Assembly: GCF_013364275.1 (NCBI RefSeq)
Contig: NZ_CP054932.1
Coordinates: 5,766,001 to 5,830,000 of the forward strand
Reading direction: 5' to 3'
Source of the DNA: Actinomadura sp. NAK00032
GTDB taxonomy: Bacteria > Actinomycetota > Actinomycetes > Streptosporangiales > Streptosporangiaceae
Length of the DNA stretch: 64,000 nt
Part shown: positions 19,501 to 27,109 of the stretch, one piece after another
How positions within the stretch are numbered: position 1 is the first letter of the stretch
How the letters are laid out: every line of letters begins with the position of its first letter
The notes under the pieces: model-generated
Databases searched by the model: none
What the model saw: the letters and a program-made list of their open reading frames with translations, nothing else
What the model was told of the DNA's origin: nothing
Position numbers and translations under genes: made by a program

Positions 19501-20069
19501 TCCTGGTGTCGGACATGCGCCGCGTGGTGACGCTCTGGCGGCTCGGAGGCCGGCGGTCGCGCGTCCTGCCGGGCCGGTCGCCGGCCGCCATGAGCGCCGA
19601 CGGCCGCACGGTCGTGACGTGCGGCCACACGGTGGGCACCCTCTGGACCTCGGACGGGACGACCGGCGAAGGCACCGGCTACGTCCGGGGCCCGTCGGAG
19701 GAACTCGCGTCCATCCACGTGGACGCCGCCGGCGCCCTGACCGCCACGGTCGGCCCCGACGGCGCCCTGCGCGTCTGGGACCTGCGCGCCGAACGCCTCC
19801 TGCACCACCCGCCGGAGCCGGTCACCTGCCTGGCGCGCAGCACCGGCGACCGGTTCGCGGTCTCCGGCGGGCCCGACGGGAACCTGCGCGTCTGGGACGT
19901 CCCGTCCGGACGGTGCCTGCACACCCTCAAGGCCCACGCGGCCGCCGTCACCTGGGTCGGCCTCAGCGCCGACGCCCACCTCGCGGTGTCCCGCGACCGG
20001 GACCATGTGATGCGGGCCTGGGAACTCGACTGGGACCACGTGTTCGAGAACGGAAGGGCATCCCCATGA
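16596..20069 (+). CDS. Ser/Thr protein kinase with TPR and WD40 repeats
   Basis: This 1157-residue cytoplasmic protein starts with a Hanks-type kinase domain (about 14-290). It has a degenerate glycine loop ATGGMGLVYRV, the ATP-binding lysine K45 in AMK, catalytic loop HQDVKPANV (HQD at 144-146 in place of HRD) and DFG at 164-166. A TPR-like region follows (about 310-385), then two sets of WD40 repeats (roughly 425-760 and 830-1150) with many VWD/LWD endings. The HQD makes it a non-RD kinase, but the Asp and Lys of the loop are kept. There is no transmembrane segment. It is divergent from the yeh-like operon by 49 bp and overlaps the next gene (ATGA). I infer a signalling partner of the DUF4132 system. 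Confidence 0.92.
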   Translation: MTEATWRPGDVVLDLYEVRDVVATGGMGLVYRVRHRGWDTELAMKVPRPELVGSADALRGFEDEAQTWVGLGPHPHIVNCAYVRRLGPLPGVFAEWVGGGSLADAIEDGRLRDPDPRRTAGRLIDVAIQFAWGLDHAHRSGLVHQDVKPANVMLTPDGTVKVTDFGLAKARIRAGEDGVPRPDADPLVSFAGLTPAYCSPEQARAAAGDRAPLTRATDVWSWALSVLAMFTGGPPVWSGADGGRAFEEFAVRAAGVLPPGLADVLRACFRPDPSSRPDRMDEPAEALATVYAQVTGTPYPREQPGPATLLADGLSNQALSMLDLGHPEEAEALWERAVQADPHHPHAVYNRGLRLWRTGRMTDARLVGELEQVRATHKDDWIGDHLLGLVHLERGAAAEAVALLEAAAEQAPDAPEPAAALESARRLPAARPPAVLEGHADPVSAVALGAGLAVSGGRNSSNPPPPGAEGGTVRIWDLAAGHCVHVLPAHSAGLAGGVGAVALSPCGRFAASGGADGAVLVWDVRSGLLLHRLEGHAGRVDSLAFASDGSLLATATEGGAVRLWDTGGGRCVRTLQQEQDLPRALGGAVAMTSDGHVVRWEPTTMRLRVWNAAKGMLVRTTSMPRARVALSAGGRAAIAATETELRVWDTVAGRPLRTLDRRIGPDLRFAVSDDGRRALSGGPDGPQLWDLDEERGLRTLPGQGALTGTLALSGDGLHALTAPSGPAVHVWHLADPGPHAPWSHARPRTAAELAREADAAGLALSRARRLADAGDWARAGAELRAARNVPGHERNRDLLRLWREAGRHGRRTDLLGGWQGAELPGTERRSVSAGALSAGGVLALSFGAWPIVWLVDAASGEHLHTLQVGGMSVECVAFTPDGHRLLTGASDGKVRVWDAASGECLRVLSGHKADVRSLAVSADGRLAASGDEDGTVRVWDLDRGRRRHVLKGHSGVVLSLRFGPGAGTLLVSDMRRVVTLWRLGGRRSRVLPGRSPAAMSADGRTVVTCGHTVGTLWTSDGTTGEGTGYVRGPSEELASIHVDAAGALTATVGPDGALRVWDLRAERLLHHPPEPVTCLARSTGDRFAVSGGPDGNLRVWDVPSGRCLHTLKAHAAAVTWVGLSADAHLAVSRDRDHVMRAWELDWDHVFENGRASP

Positions 20070-20965
20070 TCCTCGGCTGCTCCGGCTGGGCCTGCACGCG
20101 CCTCATCTCGGTGTCGAAGGTGCCGGGCGGCAACCCGGTCGCCCGCGACGACCCGGAGGCCTTCGCGATCGAGTTCATGATCTGCGGCGACTGCGGCAAG
20201 AACTTCTGCGACCGCTGCCACGCCCCGGGCTCGGTCTTCCGCGCGCCCCGCTGCGCGCACTGCGGCGGGAAGCTCGTCCCCGGCAGCAGGCTGGAGCAGG
20301 TCGGGGGCCGCGCCCGGCCCGCCGAGGTCGAGCACCACGACCGGGCGGTCGGCGCGATCGAGTCCGGCCGCTTCGAGGACGCCGTGCGCGACCTGGACGA
20401 GGCCGTCCGGCTCCGCCCCGGGTACGCCACCGCGCACCACTGGCGCGGCATCGCGCTCAGCGAATCCGGCCGTCCCGCCGAGGCGCTCGCGGCGTTCGAC
20501 GAGGCGGTCCGGCTGAACCCGTCCGACGTGCCGTCCCGCTTCGAGAAGGCCCGCGCGCTCTCCCTCATGGAACGCGACGCCGAGGCGCTCACCGCGTACG
20601 AGGAGACCATCGCCGTCCAGCCCCGCTATCCCGCGCCGCAGGTCAACCGGGCGGTCCTGCTGATGGACGCCGGCCGCGACGCGGAGGCCCTCGCCGTCAT
20701 CGACCAGGCCATCGCGCTGCTCACCTCCGGAACCGCCGTGGGCGCCGGCCGGTACGACCTCGCGAGCGCCCACAGCGTGAAGGGCGCGGCCCTGGTCAAG
20801 CTGGACCGCTGCGAGGAGGCCCTGCCCGTCATCGACTACGCCATCGACAACGGCCCCGACTCCTGGAACGACCACTACAACAAGTCGGTCGCCCTCGAAG
20901 TGCTCGGCCGCATCGAGGAGTCCGAGATCGCCCGGAGCATCGCCGACTCCCTCCGCGACGCCTGA
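20066..20965 (+). CDS. Zinc-ribbon and TPR repeat protein
   Basis: This 299-residue protein has an N-terminal cysteine cluster (C40-x2-C43, C48-x2-C51, C63-x2-C66) that forms a probable double zinc ribbon. Five or six TPR repeats follow from about residue 85, for example AIESGRFEDAVRDLDEAVRL and AIALSESGRPAEALAAFDEA-type helices. TPRs build protein-binding scaffolds, so it probably docks a partner, perhaps the adjacent kinase. The ATG overlaps the kinase stop codon by 4 bp, so the pair is co-translated. The first 30 residues also contain two cysteines (C5, C10) that might join the metal site. The function is not recognised beyond this. Confidence 0.82.
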   Translation: MILGCSGWACTRLISVSKVPGGNPVARDDPEAFAIEFMICGDCGKNFCDRCHAPGSVFRAPRCAHCGGKLVPGSRLEQVGGRARPAEVEHHDRAVGAIESGRFEDAVRDLDEAVRLRPGYATAHHWRGIALSESGRPAEALAAFDEAVRLNPSDVPSRFEKARALSLMERDAEALTAYEETIAVQPRYPAPQVNRAVLLMDAGRDAEALAVIDQAIALLTSGTAVGAGRYDLASAHSVKGAALVKLDRCEEALPVIDYAIDNGPDSWNDHYNKSVALEVLGRIEESEIARSIADSLRDA

Positions 20966-20988
20966 GGGAGACCGTTGCAGGCCCCGCG

Positions 20989-21012
20989 CGGCCGCCCGGC
21001 CGCCCGGCCGCC
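20989..21012. repeat. Three tandem copies of CGGCCGCC
   Basis: The 8-bp unit CGGCCGCC occurs three times head to tail in the 49-bp gap between the TPR gene and the converging hydrolase gene. The unit is partly palindromic, so the tract can fold and may serve as a bidirectional terminator. Its copy number could vary between strains. Confidence 0.55.
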
Positions 21013-21014
21013 CG

Positions 21015-21857
21015 TCAGGCGTTCCGCAGGATGTCGCGGAGCCGGGCGGCGTAGGCGCGCGGGTGGGTCGTGTTGCCGTTGTGCCCGCCGGGGAGTTCGG
21101 CGATGCCGGTGCCGAGCAGGGCGGCCAGTTCCTCGGCGCAGCGGTAGTCGAAGACGGTGCGCGGGGTGGTGCGGCCCGCGGCGGGGATGATGCGCGTCGC
21201 GGTGCCCGCCAACTCGGCGACCGGCAGGGTGTCGCCGATGACGGCGGCGAAGTCGTGCTCGATGAAGAAGCCGAAGTTGGCGATGCGCCGCGGGGTCATG
21301 GGCTGCGGTGCCAGGCCGGGTTCGGCGTCGGGGGCGGCGGGGTCGATGCCCAGCACCTCGGCGATCGTCCGCAGCGCCGGGCCCAGGCCGTCGCGGCGGT
21401 AGAGCCGCTGGATCTCGGCCAGCTCCGCTTCGTGGCGGGCGCGTTCGGCGGCGGGCAGCAGGCCGGGTGCGACCGGCTCGTGGGCGATGAGCGTGCCGAT
21501 CCGGCCGGGGTGGCGGGCGGCCAGGTGCAGGCCGATGACGGCGCCCAGGCTGCAGCCGAGCATCGCCGCGGGTTCGTCGGTGAGCGCCGCGAGCAGGCGG
21601 TGGACGTCGTCGGCGTGCTCGGCGAGCGTCACTGCCCGGTCCGGGTCGTCCGGAGTGCTGCGCGACAGCCCGCGCCGGTCGTAGGTGATGACGGTGTAGT
21701 CGGCGGCGAGCCGGTCGACCAGGTCGGTGCTGCGTCCGGCGTCGCCTTCGCCGCTCTGGGAGATCAGCAGCACCGGGCCGGTGCCGCGCACCTCGTAGTA
21801 GAGGGTCGCGCCGGGGACGGCCAGGTGGCCGGCCCTCGCAGTGCTCACAGCGGTCAT
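21015..21857 (-). CDS. Alpha/beta-fold hydrolase
   Basis: This 280-residue protein has the alpha/beta hydrolase pattern. The nucleophile elbow is GCSLGA with Ser103, the oxyanion-region motif is SQSGEGDAGRS (about 34-44), and a C-terminal catalytic histidine is likely in GGHNGN. The strand-turn VITYDRRGLSRS is typical of esterase/haloperoxidase-like members. The ATG at 21857 has a good ribosome-binding site (AGAAGGGAA). It is divergent from a MarR gene across a palindromic operator region, so its expression is probably controlled by that regulator. The substrate is unknown. Confidence 0.9.
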   Translation of the reverse strand: MTAVSTARAGHLAVPGATLYYEVRGTGPVLLISQSGEGDAGRSTDLVDRLAADYTVITYDRRGLSRSTPDDPDRAVTLAEHADDVHRLLAALTDEPAAMLGCSLGAVIGLHLAARHPGRIGTLIAHEPVAPGLLPAAERARHEAELAEIQRLYRRDGLGPALRTIAEVLGIDPAAPDAEPGLAPQPMTPRRIANFGFFIEHDFAAVIGDTLPVAELAGTATRIIPAAGRTTPRTVFDYRCAEELAALLGTGIAELPGGHNGNTTHPRAYAARLRDILRNA

Positions 21858-21914
21858 CTCGGGTTCCCTTCTCGCCGGCGGCTCCGGTCGCCGCCGTCGT
21901 GCATCACCGTAAAG

Positions 21915-21958
21915 CATCAAACTTGATACATCAAGCCTGATGTATCAGCCTTGATGTA
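21915..21958. promoter_or_regulatory. Multi-palindrome operator between hydrolase and MarR gene
   Basis: Arms TGATACATCA (21924-21933) and TGATGTATCA (21938-21947) form a perfect 10-bp inverted repeat with a 4-bp spacer. Another palindrome, ATCAA-AC-TTGAT (21916-21927), overlaps it on the left, and a further half site, CTTGATGTA (21950-21958), lies on the right. These spaced TGATGTA half sites are what a dimeric MarR protein would bind. A TACCTT -10 box (21957-21962) sits 6 nt before the MarR ATG. Confidence 0.75.
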
Positions 21959-21968
21959 CCTTGGCGGG

Positions 21969-22421
21969 ATGAACGGAGTCGAGCTGTTCCTGCTGGGCCG
22001 CACGCTGATGAAGATCGGCGAGGAGGCGCTGCCCACCGAGGGGCTGGGCGACCAGCCGACCGGCGTCCGGACGGTGCTGATCGTGGTCAGCGACGTGCGC
22101 GCGCACCCCGGCGGCGCGATCGGCGAGATCGCCGCCCGCACCGGCCTGCCGCAGAGCGCGGTGTCGGCCGCGGTGGCCCGCCTCCGCGAGGCCGGCGCCG
22201 TCGTCACCGAACCCGACGCCCGCGACCGCCGCCGGCTCCTCATCCACCCCGCACCCGGCGTCTCCGACCGGGTGGAGCAGGTCCGCGCGACCTCCATCGA
22301 CGCCGCGCTGGCCAAAGCCATGGACACCGCCGACTCCGGGCAGATCGCCCAGGTCAGCGCTCTCCTGGAGCAGCTCGCAGAGCACCTGACCCCGCAGACG
22401 CTCACCCGCCTCCGCGGCTGA
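21969..22421 (+). CDS. MarR-family transcriptional regulator
   Basis: This 150-residue winged-helix DNA-binding protein has its helix-turn-helix around residues 50-75 (IGEIAARTGLPQSAVSAAVARL), followed by the wing VVTEPDARDRRRLLIH. The pattern DxRDRR is typical of MarR wings. It is divergent from an alpha/beta hydrolase and sits beside a cluster of TGATGTA palindromes, so I infer autoregulation and repression of the hydrolase, relieved by an unknown ligand. It appears leaderless, with a TACCTT box 6 nt before ATG 21969. Confidence 0.9.
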   Translation: MNGVELFLLGRTLMKIGEEALPTEGLGDQPTGVRTVLIVVSDVRAHPGGAIGEIAARTGLPQSAVSAAVARLREAGAVVTEPDARDRRRLLIHPAPGVSDRVEQVRATSIDAALAKAMDTADSGQIAQVSALLEQLAEHLTPQTLTRLRG

Positions 22422-22535
22422 CCCCCGCCTCGGCGGCCGGGGCGGGGCCGCCTCCCGGCGGCGGCGGTGGACCGGCGTACCGTGGTTCGAGGTCCGTGCG
22501 CGGACGGCGGGGCCGACGTTCTTGAGGAGGCGCGG

Positions 22536-23639
22536 GTGACGGTCGGGGACGGGACGCTGGCGGTGGGGGCCGGGCGGCCGGATGCGGAGAACTCCACGCC
22601 GGGGCTGCCGGGGCCGGTGTTCGCGGCGCATTACCATCTGGCCGGGGAGACGAGCGGGCCCTATACCTACGGGCGCGACTCCAATCCGACATGGACGCTG
22701 CTGGAACGGGCGATCGGCGAACTCGAAGGCGGGGCCGAGGTCGTTTCCTTCGCGTCGGGAATGGCCGCCGTGGCGGCCGTGCTCCTGTCGCAGGTGCGGG
22801 CGGGCGATGTCGTCGTCCTGCCCGATGACTGCTACATGGCGACCCGTCAGTTGAAAGAGCGGCTGGAGTCGTACGGGGCGGTGGTGCGAATGGCGCCCAC
22901 CGGCGGGGACGCGCAGATCGCACTGCTGGACGGGGCGCGGCTGGTCTGGCTGGAGACGCCGTCCAATCCACGGCTGGACGTGTGCGATATCGCGCGGGTC
23001 GCGAAGGCCGCGCATGCGACCGGGGCGCTGGTGGCGGTCGACAACACCCTGGCCACGCCCCTGGGTCAGCGGCCGCTGGATCTGGGCGCCGATTTCTCCG
23101 TCGCCAGTGACACCAAGGCGTTGAGCGGGCACGGGGATCTGCTGCTCGGGCATGTCGCGACGCGGAATCCGGAACTGGCCGCCGGGGTGCGGCTGTGGCG
23201 GAAGACGGTGGGCGCCATTCCCGGGCCGATGGAGGCGTGGCTGGCGCACCGGTCGCTCGCCACGCTGGAGTTGCGGCTGGAGCGGCAGGCCGCCAACGCG
23301 ATGGCGCTGGCGGAGGCGCTGCGGGGGCGGGTCGCCGGGCTCCGGTATCCGGGGCTGCCGGACGATCCGTCGCACGAGGTCGCGGCCCGGCAGATGCGCC
23401 GGTTCGGGTGCGTCCTGTCGTTCACGCTGCCCGACGCGCCCGCGGCCGAACGGTTCCTGGGGGCGATGCGGCTGGTCATGCAGGCCACCAGTTTCGGCAG
23501 CGTGCACAGTTCGGCGGAACGGCGGGGGCGCTGGGGCGGCGACGCCGTGGAGCCGGGATTCGTCCGTTTCTCGGTCGGCGTCGAGAACACCGGTGATCTC
23601 GTGGCGGACGTTCTCCAGGCGCTGGAGAAAACGGTGTGA
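22536..23639 (+). CDS. Cystathionine gamma-synthase/lyase family PLP enzyme
   Basis: This 367-residue cytoplasmic enzyme belongs to the Cys/Met-metabolism fold-type I PLP family. The PLP-binding lysine is K194 in SDTKALSGHGD. The neighbouring motifs YTYGRDSNPTW (42-53), ASGMAA (73-78) and VDNTLATP (168-175) bind the cofactor phosphate and ring. The C-terminal SFGSVHSSAE region is also typical. Sequence alone does not separate gamma-lyase from gamma-synthase or related thiolases; the short length fits actinobacterial gamma-lyases. GTG 22536 follows a strong GAGGAGG site. No other sulfur-metabolism gene is adjacent, although MtnA lies 26 kb away. Confidence 0.9.
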   Translation: MTVGDGTLAVGAGRPDAENSTPGLPGPVFAAHYHLAGETSGPYTYGRDSNPTWTLLERAIGELEGGAEVVSFASGMAAVAAVLLSQVRAGDVVVLPDDCYMATRQLKERLESYGAVVRMAPTGGDAQIALLDGARLVWLETPSNPRLDVCDIARVAKAAHATGALVAVDNTLATPLGQRPLDLGADFSVASDTKALSGHGDLLLGHVATRNPELAAGVRLWRKTVGAIPGPMEAWLAHRSLATLELRLERQAANAMALAEALRGRVAGLRYPGLPDDPSHEVAARQMRRFGCVLSFTLPDAPAAERFLGAMRLVMQATSFGSVHSSAERRGRWGGDAVEPGFVRFSVGVENTGDLVADVLQALEKTV

Positions 23640-23659
23640 ACGGGCGGGGCGGGCCGCTG

Positions 23660-23665
23660 TAGCGT
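23660..23665 (+). promoter_or_regulatory. Probable -10 box inside a GC hairpin
   Basis: TAGCGT lies 8 nt before the ATG at 23674, with no ribosome-binding site, so the next gene is probably leaderless. The box sits in the loop of an 8-bp hairpin (GGCGGGCC/GGCCCGCC, 23648-23673) that may end transcription of the preceding PLP-enzyme gene. Confidence 0.5.
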
Positions 23666-23673
23666 GGCCCGCC

Positions 23674-24924
23674 ATGAGCGACGCGCGGGCACTTCTGAAA
23701 AGCGGCGACATCGCCGGGCTGATCCGGCATCTGCGGTCCAACGCCGACGGCATGGAACTGCGCGAGGTCGCGCGGCTCATGGAGGGCGCGGCCAAGCTGT
23801 CGGGGTTCGACGACATGCGGGACGCCGCGCGGGCGATGGCCCGCAAGCAGGAGCCGCAGCAGCTCTACGACTTCGGTTACGCGTGCATCGAGCGCGGTAT
23901 CGCGTTCCTGGCGATCCCCCCGCTGCGGCGTGCGGTGGAACTGATGCCGGACGAGCCCGCCCTGGTCATGGAACTGGTCTCCGCGCTGGAGCGGGAGAAC
24001 CGCCACGCCGAGGCGGTCTCGGTGCTGGAGCCGCGGGTGGATGCGTTCGATCCGTGGCCCGCGCGGTATCTGCTCGCCTACAACGCGCTGTTCTCCGGGG
24101 ACGTCGCCCGGGCCGAGCGGGAGGCGGGGCGGCTGCCCGCGCCCGCGGACGAGCAGTGGCTGCCCGTCCGCGACCGGCTCGCCCGGATGCTCGCGCGGGC
24201 GGTGGCGGTGCGGGCCGTCGCGCCGCTGGACGCCAGGGACCTGCGCGGCTGGCATTTCGCGCTCACCGGCGGCCTCCTCACCACGATCTCGCCGTACGGG
24301 TTCGAGGACGGCATGACGGGCCGGTTCGCCTACATGTCCGACGGATTGGGGATGTGCCGGCGGAGCCTCGACCGGCTGCGGCTGGTCCTGGACGCGGCGG
24401 GGCGGCGGCCGGCGTCGGTCGGGCTGCTCCCCGACCGGTCCAGCACGATCCTCGGGCTGGCGGCGGCGCGGCTGCTCGGGCTGCCCGCCGAGCCGTTCGC
24501 GCCCGGCCGCCCCGACGTGCTCGTCGTCGCCTACGACCTGAACGAGACCGAGGCCGGCGGGCTCCGGGAGCGGGCCGAGGGGCAGGTGCTGTTCGAGCAC
24601 GCGTCCTGCTGGACCGACCCGCCGACGGTGAGCGCCGACGTCACCGGCTTCCTGCACCAGGTCGTGAAGTCGCCGTGGGGCGAGCAGCTGCGGATGGTGC
24701 CCGGCGGCCGGCCCGAGACGGTGCCGCCGGACGATCGCCCCGTGGAGGAGCTTGCCGCGGAGATCGTCCAGGCGGCCCCGGAGGCGGTCGAGGACGACGG
24801 CGCGCCGCCGGACCCCGACGAGGTGCTCGCCGGGCTGGTGGGCGCCGTCCGCGGCCACTGGCTGACCGGGCCGAGGGACGCGGTGCGCGACCCCGGCCCG
24901 GTGCCGAGCGGCCGCTTCGCCTAG
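23674..24924 (+). CDS. Unrecognised protein with TPR-like N-terminus
   Basis: I do not recognise this 416-residue protein. The N-terminal half (to about 190) is helical with TPR-like pairs, including RGIAFLAIPPLRRAVELMPDEPALVMELVSAL and a following EAVSVLEPR helix. The second half (about 200-360) has alternating strands and helices such as LDARDLRGWHFALTGGLLTT, GLLPDRSSTILGLAAARLLG and DVLVVAYDLNE, suggesting a Rossmann-like or glycosyltransferase-like domain. The tail is acidic. It is flanked by DUF4132 genes, and its 3' end overlaps that of copy 2 (convergent, 4 bp). I infer that it belongs to the DUF4132 locus, perhaps as an effector or sensor, but no function can be assigned. Confidence 0.72.
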   Translation: MSDARALLKSGDIAGLIRHLRSNADGMELREVARLMEGAAKLSGFDDMRDAARAMARKQEPQQLYDFGYACIERGIAFLAIPPLRRAVELMPDEPALVMELVSALERENRHAEAVSVLEPRVDAFDPWPARYLLAYNALFSGDVARAEREAGRLPAPADEQWLPVRDRLARMLARAVAVRAVAPLDARDLRGWHFALTGGLLTTISPYGFEDGMTGRFAYMSDGLGMCRRSLDRLRLVLDAAGRRPASVGLLPDRSSTILGLAAARLLGLPAEPFAPGRPDVLVVAYDLNETEAGGLRERAEGQVLFEHASCWTDPPTVSADVTGFLHQVVKSPWGEQLRMVPGGRPETVPPDDRPVEELAAEIVQAAPEAVEDDGAPPDPDEVLAGLVGAVRGHWLTGPRDAVRDPGPVPSGRFA

Positions 24925-27086
24925 CCCGCCAGCGAGGTCAGGTCGGTGAGGAGTTCGGAGACGAAGACCGGGTCGAGGTCCGCGAACCCGTCCTCGATGA
25001 CGCGGGACGGCGCGTAGCCGCCCGCCGACTTCCCGATCCAGACGTGCTCGATCGTCTGCTCGGGGTTGAGGTCGGTGTACCCGACGGCGATGCCGGGGCT
25101 CAGGTCGAGCACGACGGCCACGTCCGGGACGAGCGTCCAGGACATCCAGTGCTCGATGCCGTTGTCCTGCGGCGCGCCGCGGCTCCAGCCGGTCCGGGTG
25201 AGGCCGAGGAGCCTGCCGGTCGGGACGGTCAGGCCCTCGAACCGGGCGAGCCGGCCGCCGGCGCCCTCCCCCTCGGCGAGGGTGTGGACGGGCCGTCCGA
25301 GCTGCGGGAACGGCTGCAGGATCTCGTAGTCGCCGAACATCTCCGACCACGCGTCCAGGGTGTTCCCCAGCTCCAGCGGATGGGCGATCTGGACCGCCGC
25401 CGACTCCGGCAGGTCCACCGCGTCGTCGTTCAGGTCGGCGAACGTCAGGTCCTCGGCGACGCGGAAGGCCCGGTCGCCGCTCAGCCAGACCAGGCGCCGC
25501 GCGAGATGCCGCATCAGCGGATGGCCGACGACGTACTCGCCGAACTCGGCGGCCGTCCACTCCCGGCCCATGACCATGGCCGACTCCAGCCGGGCGACCT
25601 GGACGGACGCCACGGCGCGCAGCTCCTTCTTCAGCTCCGCGAACCGCTGGTGGGCGGCGGGCGCCAGGCCGGGGTCGTCCTTGGCGCCCGGCTTGGGCAG
25701 CGACTTGCGGACCGTGCCGTTCCCGTCCGCGATGGTGGGCTTGAGCTGCTCGTCGAAGCCGACGGTGAACCGGCGCGGCCCGTAGTCGAGGACGAGGGTG
25801 CCGCCGGCGTCCAGGCCGAAGGCCGGGACGAGGCGGTCGGCGAGCTGGTCGGGCGTCAGGCCGCGCTTCTTCGCCGCGAACGCCAGCCTGCGCTGCGCCT
25901 CCGCCTTCAGCCCCTTGTACTTCGACTTACGCGCGATGGAGTCGAGCTGCGTGAGGGCGGTGTCGCCGCCGATCTCGACGAGGACGCCGAGCCCGTGCAC
26001 CGCGCGGCCGTGCCCGCCGGGCTGGCCGGGCCACTTCTTGATGTGCGGGGTAAGGCGGCGGGCGGTCTCCTCGTCGCCGAACCGGCCGAGCATGGACAGC
26101 ACGAACCCGCTGCGGCCGGGGAACCGCGCCGCCTCCCACGCCTCGAACAGCGCCCACGAGAACGCCGTGAGCGACTCCGGTTCGCACACCTCGGCGGCCC
26201 CGTCCAGGACCGGGGCGACGTCGATGCCGCGGCTGTCCGGCACCGTCATCGCGAGCAGGAGCGTGCGGAGCGCCTCGGGCGGCAGTTCCCCGCCGCCCTT
26301 CAGCGGCGGGGCGGGCAGCGCGCCCAGGTCCAGCCAGGCGGGGAGGGGCGGCGGCTTGTACGGGGGCTCGGCGCGCGCGGCGGCGGGCGGTGCGGCGGCC
26401 AGGAGCGCGGCGACCGCGGCGGCGGCCTCGTCCCCGTGGACGCGGGCGGCCTCGGCGACGTCGCCCTTGACGGCCCGCAGCGCCTTGGCCGCGTTGCGGC
26501 GGGGGCCGACGCGCTTGCCGAGCGCGTCCGGCACCAGGTGGGGGACGGCGTCCAGGCCATGCCGGCCGAGCCAGGCGGCGGCGAGGTCCTGCGCCGACTT
26601 GAGCCGGTACAGCCAGTCCGCGACCAGGCGGGCGACGTCGGCGGACAGGAACGGCATCAGCACCGGGCCCGTGCCGTACGGGTTCTGCTTGGCGAGGCGG
26701 AACGCCACGTCCCAGGCGTCCGTCTCGAAGCGCGCGACGACCGGCCGGAGCGAGTGGGCGAAGTCCCACGTCACCTTCGGCTGCCAGCCGGCCAGCAGCG
26801 GGCGGGCGAGGTGCTCGGGGGCACCCGCGAGGAACGCGGCCTGGACGGGCGCGTAGCCCATGCGGCCGTCCCGGAACTGCTCGGCGGCCTCCTCCCACTC
26901 GCCGTCCGCCCACGCCCGGTACGCGCGGGTCGCCGCCCACTCCTCCCGCTCGCCCGGCGCCCAGCGGACCGCGCGGCCGTCCGGTGGTTCGAGGCCCGCG
27001 ACGATGACCGGCTCTTCGCCGGCCGGGGTCCCGGCGGGCTCGCGCGCCGCCCACGGCGGTTCCAGCAGCGCCTTCGGCAGTTCCAT
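24921..27086 (-). CDS. DUF4132 protein, copy 2 (N-terminally short)
   Basis: This 721-residue DUF4132 protein begins at the point matching about residue 395 of copy 3 (MELPKALLEPPW against LPPLLTAPPW), so it lacks the N-terminal helical domain. It keeps the C-terminal DUF4132 core, with LVLDYGPRRFTVGFDEQLKP, LPKPGAKDDPGLAPAA and DYEILQPFPQLGRPVHTL. The start ATG 27086 has a GAGAGG site and lies 23 bp after the copy 3 stop, so it is the second gene of that unit. The intact N-domain may be supplied in trans by copy 3. Known relatives are E. coli YehI and MolR, whose biochemical roles are unclear. The sequence is more diverged from copies 1 and 3 than those are from each other. Confidence 0.85.
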   Translation of the reverse strand: MELPKALLEPPWAAREPAGTPAGEEPVIVAGLEPPDGRAVRWAPGEREEWAATRAYRAWADGEWEEAAEQFRDGRMGYAPVQAAFLAGAPEHLARPLLAGWQPKVTWDFAHSLRPVVARFETDAWDVAFRLAKQNPYGTGPVLMPFLSADVARLVADWLYRLKSAQDLAAAWLGRHGLDAVPHLVPDALGKRVGPRRNAAKALRAVKGDVAEAARVHGDEAAAAVAALLAAAPPAAARAEPPYKPPPLPAWLDLGALPAPPLKGGGELPPEALRTLLLAMTVPDSRGIDVAPVLDGAAEVCEPESLTAFSWALFEAWEAARFPGRSGFVLSMLGRFGDEETARRLTPHIKKWPGQPGGHGRAVHGLGVLVEIGGDTALTQLDSIARKSKYKGLKAEAQRRLAFAAKKRGLTPDQLADRLVPAFGLDAGGTLVLDYGPRRFTVGFDEQLKPTIADGNGTVRKSLPKPGAKDDPGLAPAAHQRFAELKKELRAVASVQVARLESAMVMGREWTAAEFGEYVVGHPLMRHLARRLVWLSGDRAFRVAEDLTFADLNDDAVDLPESAAVQIAHPLELGNTLDAWSEMFGDYEILQPFPQLGRPVHTLAEGEGAGGRLARFEGLTVPTGRLLGLTRTGWSRGAPQDNGIEHWMSWTLVPDVAVVLDLSPGIAVGYTDLNPEQTIEHVWIGKSAGGYAPSRVIEDGFADLDPVFVSELLTDLTSLAG

Positions 27087-27109
27087 GGGTGCCCTCTCAG
27101 GTCGGCGGG

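Noticed and set aside
20989..21012. A CRISPR-like or iteron-like array
   Set aside because: There are only three contiguous 8-bp units without spacers.
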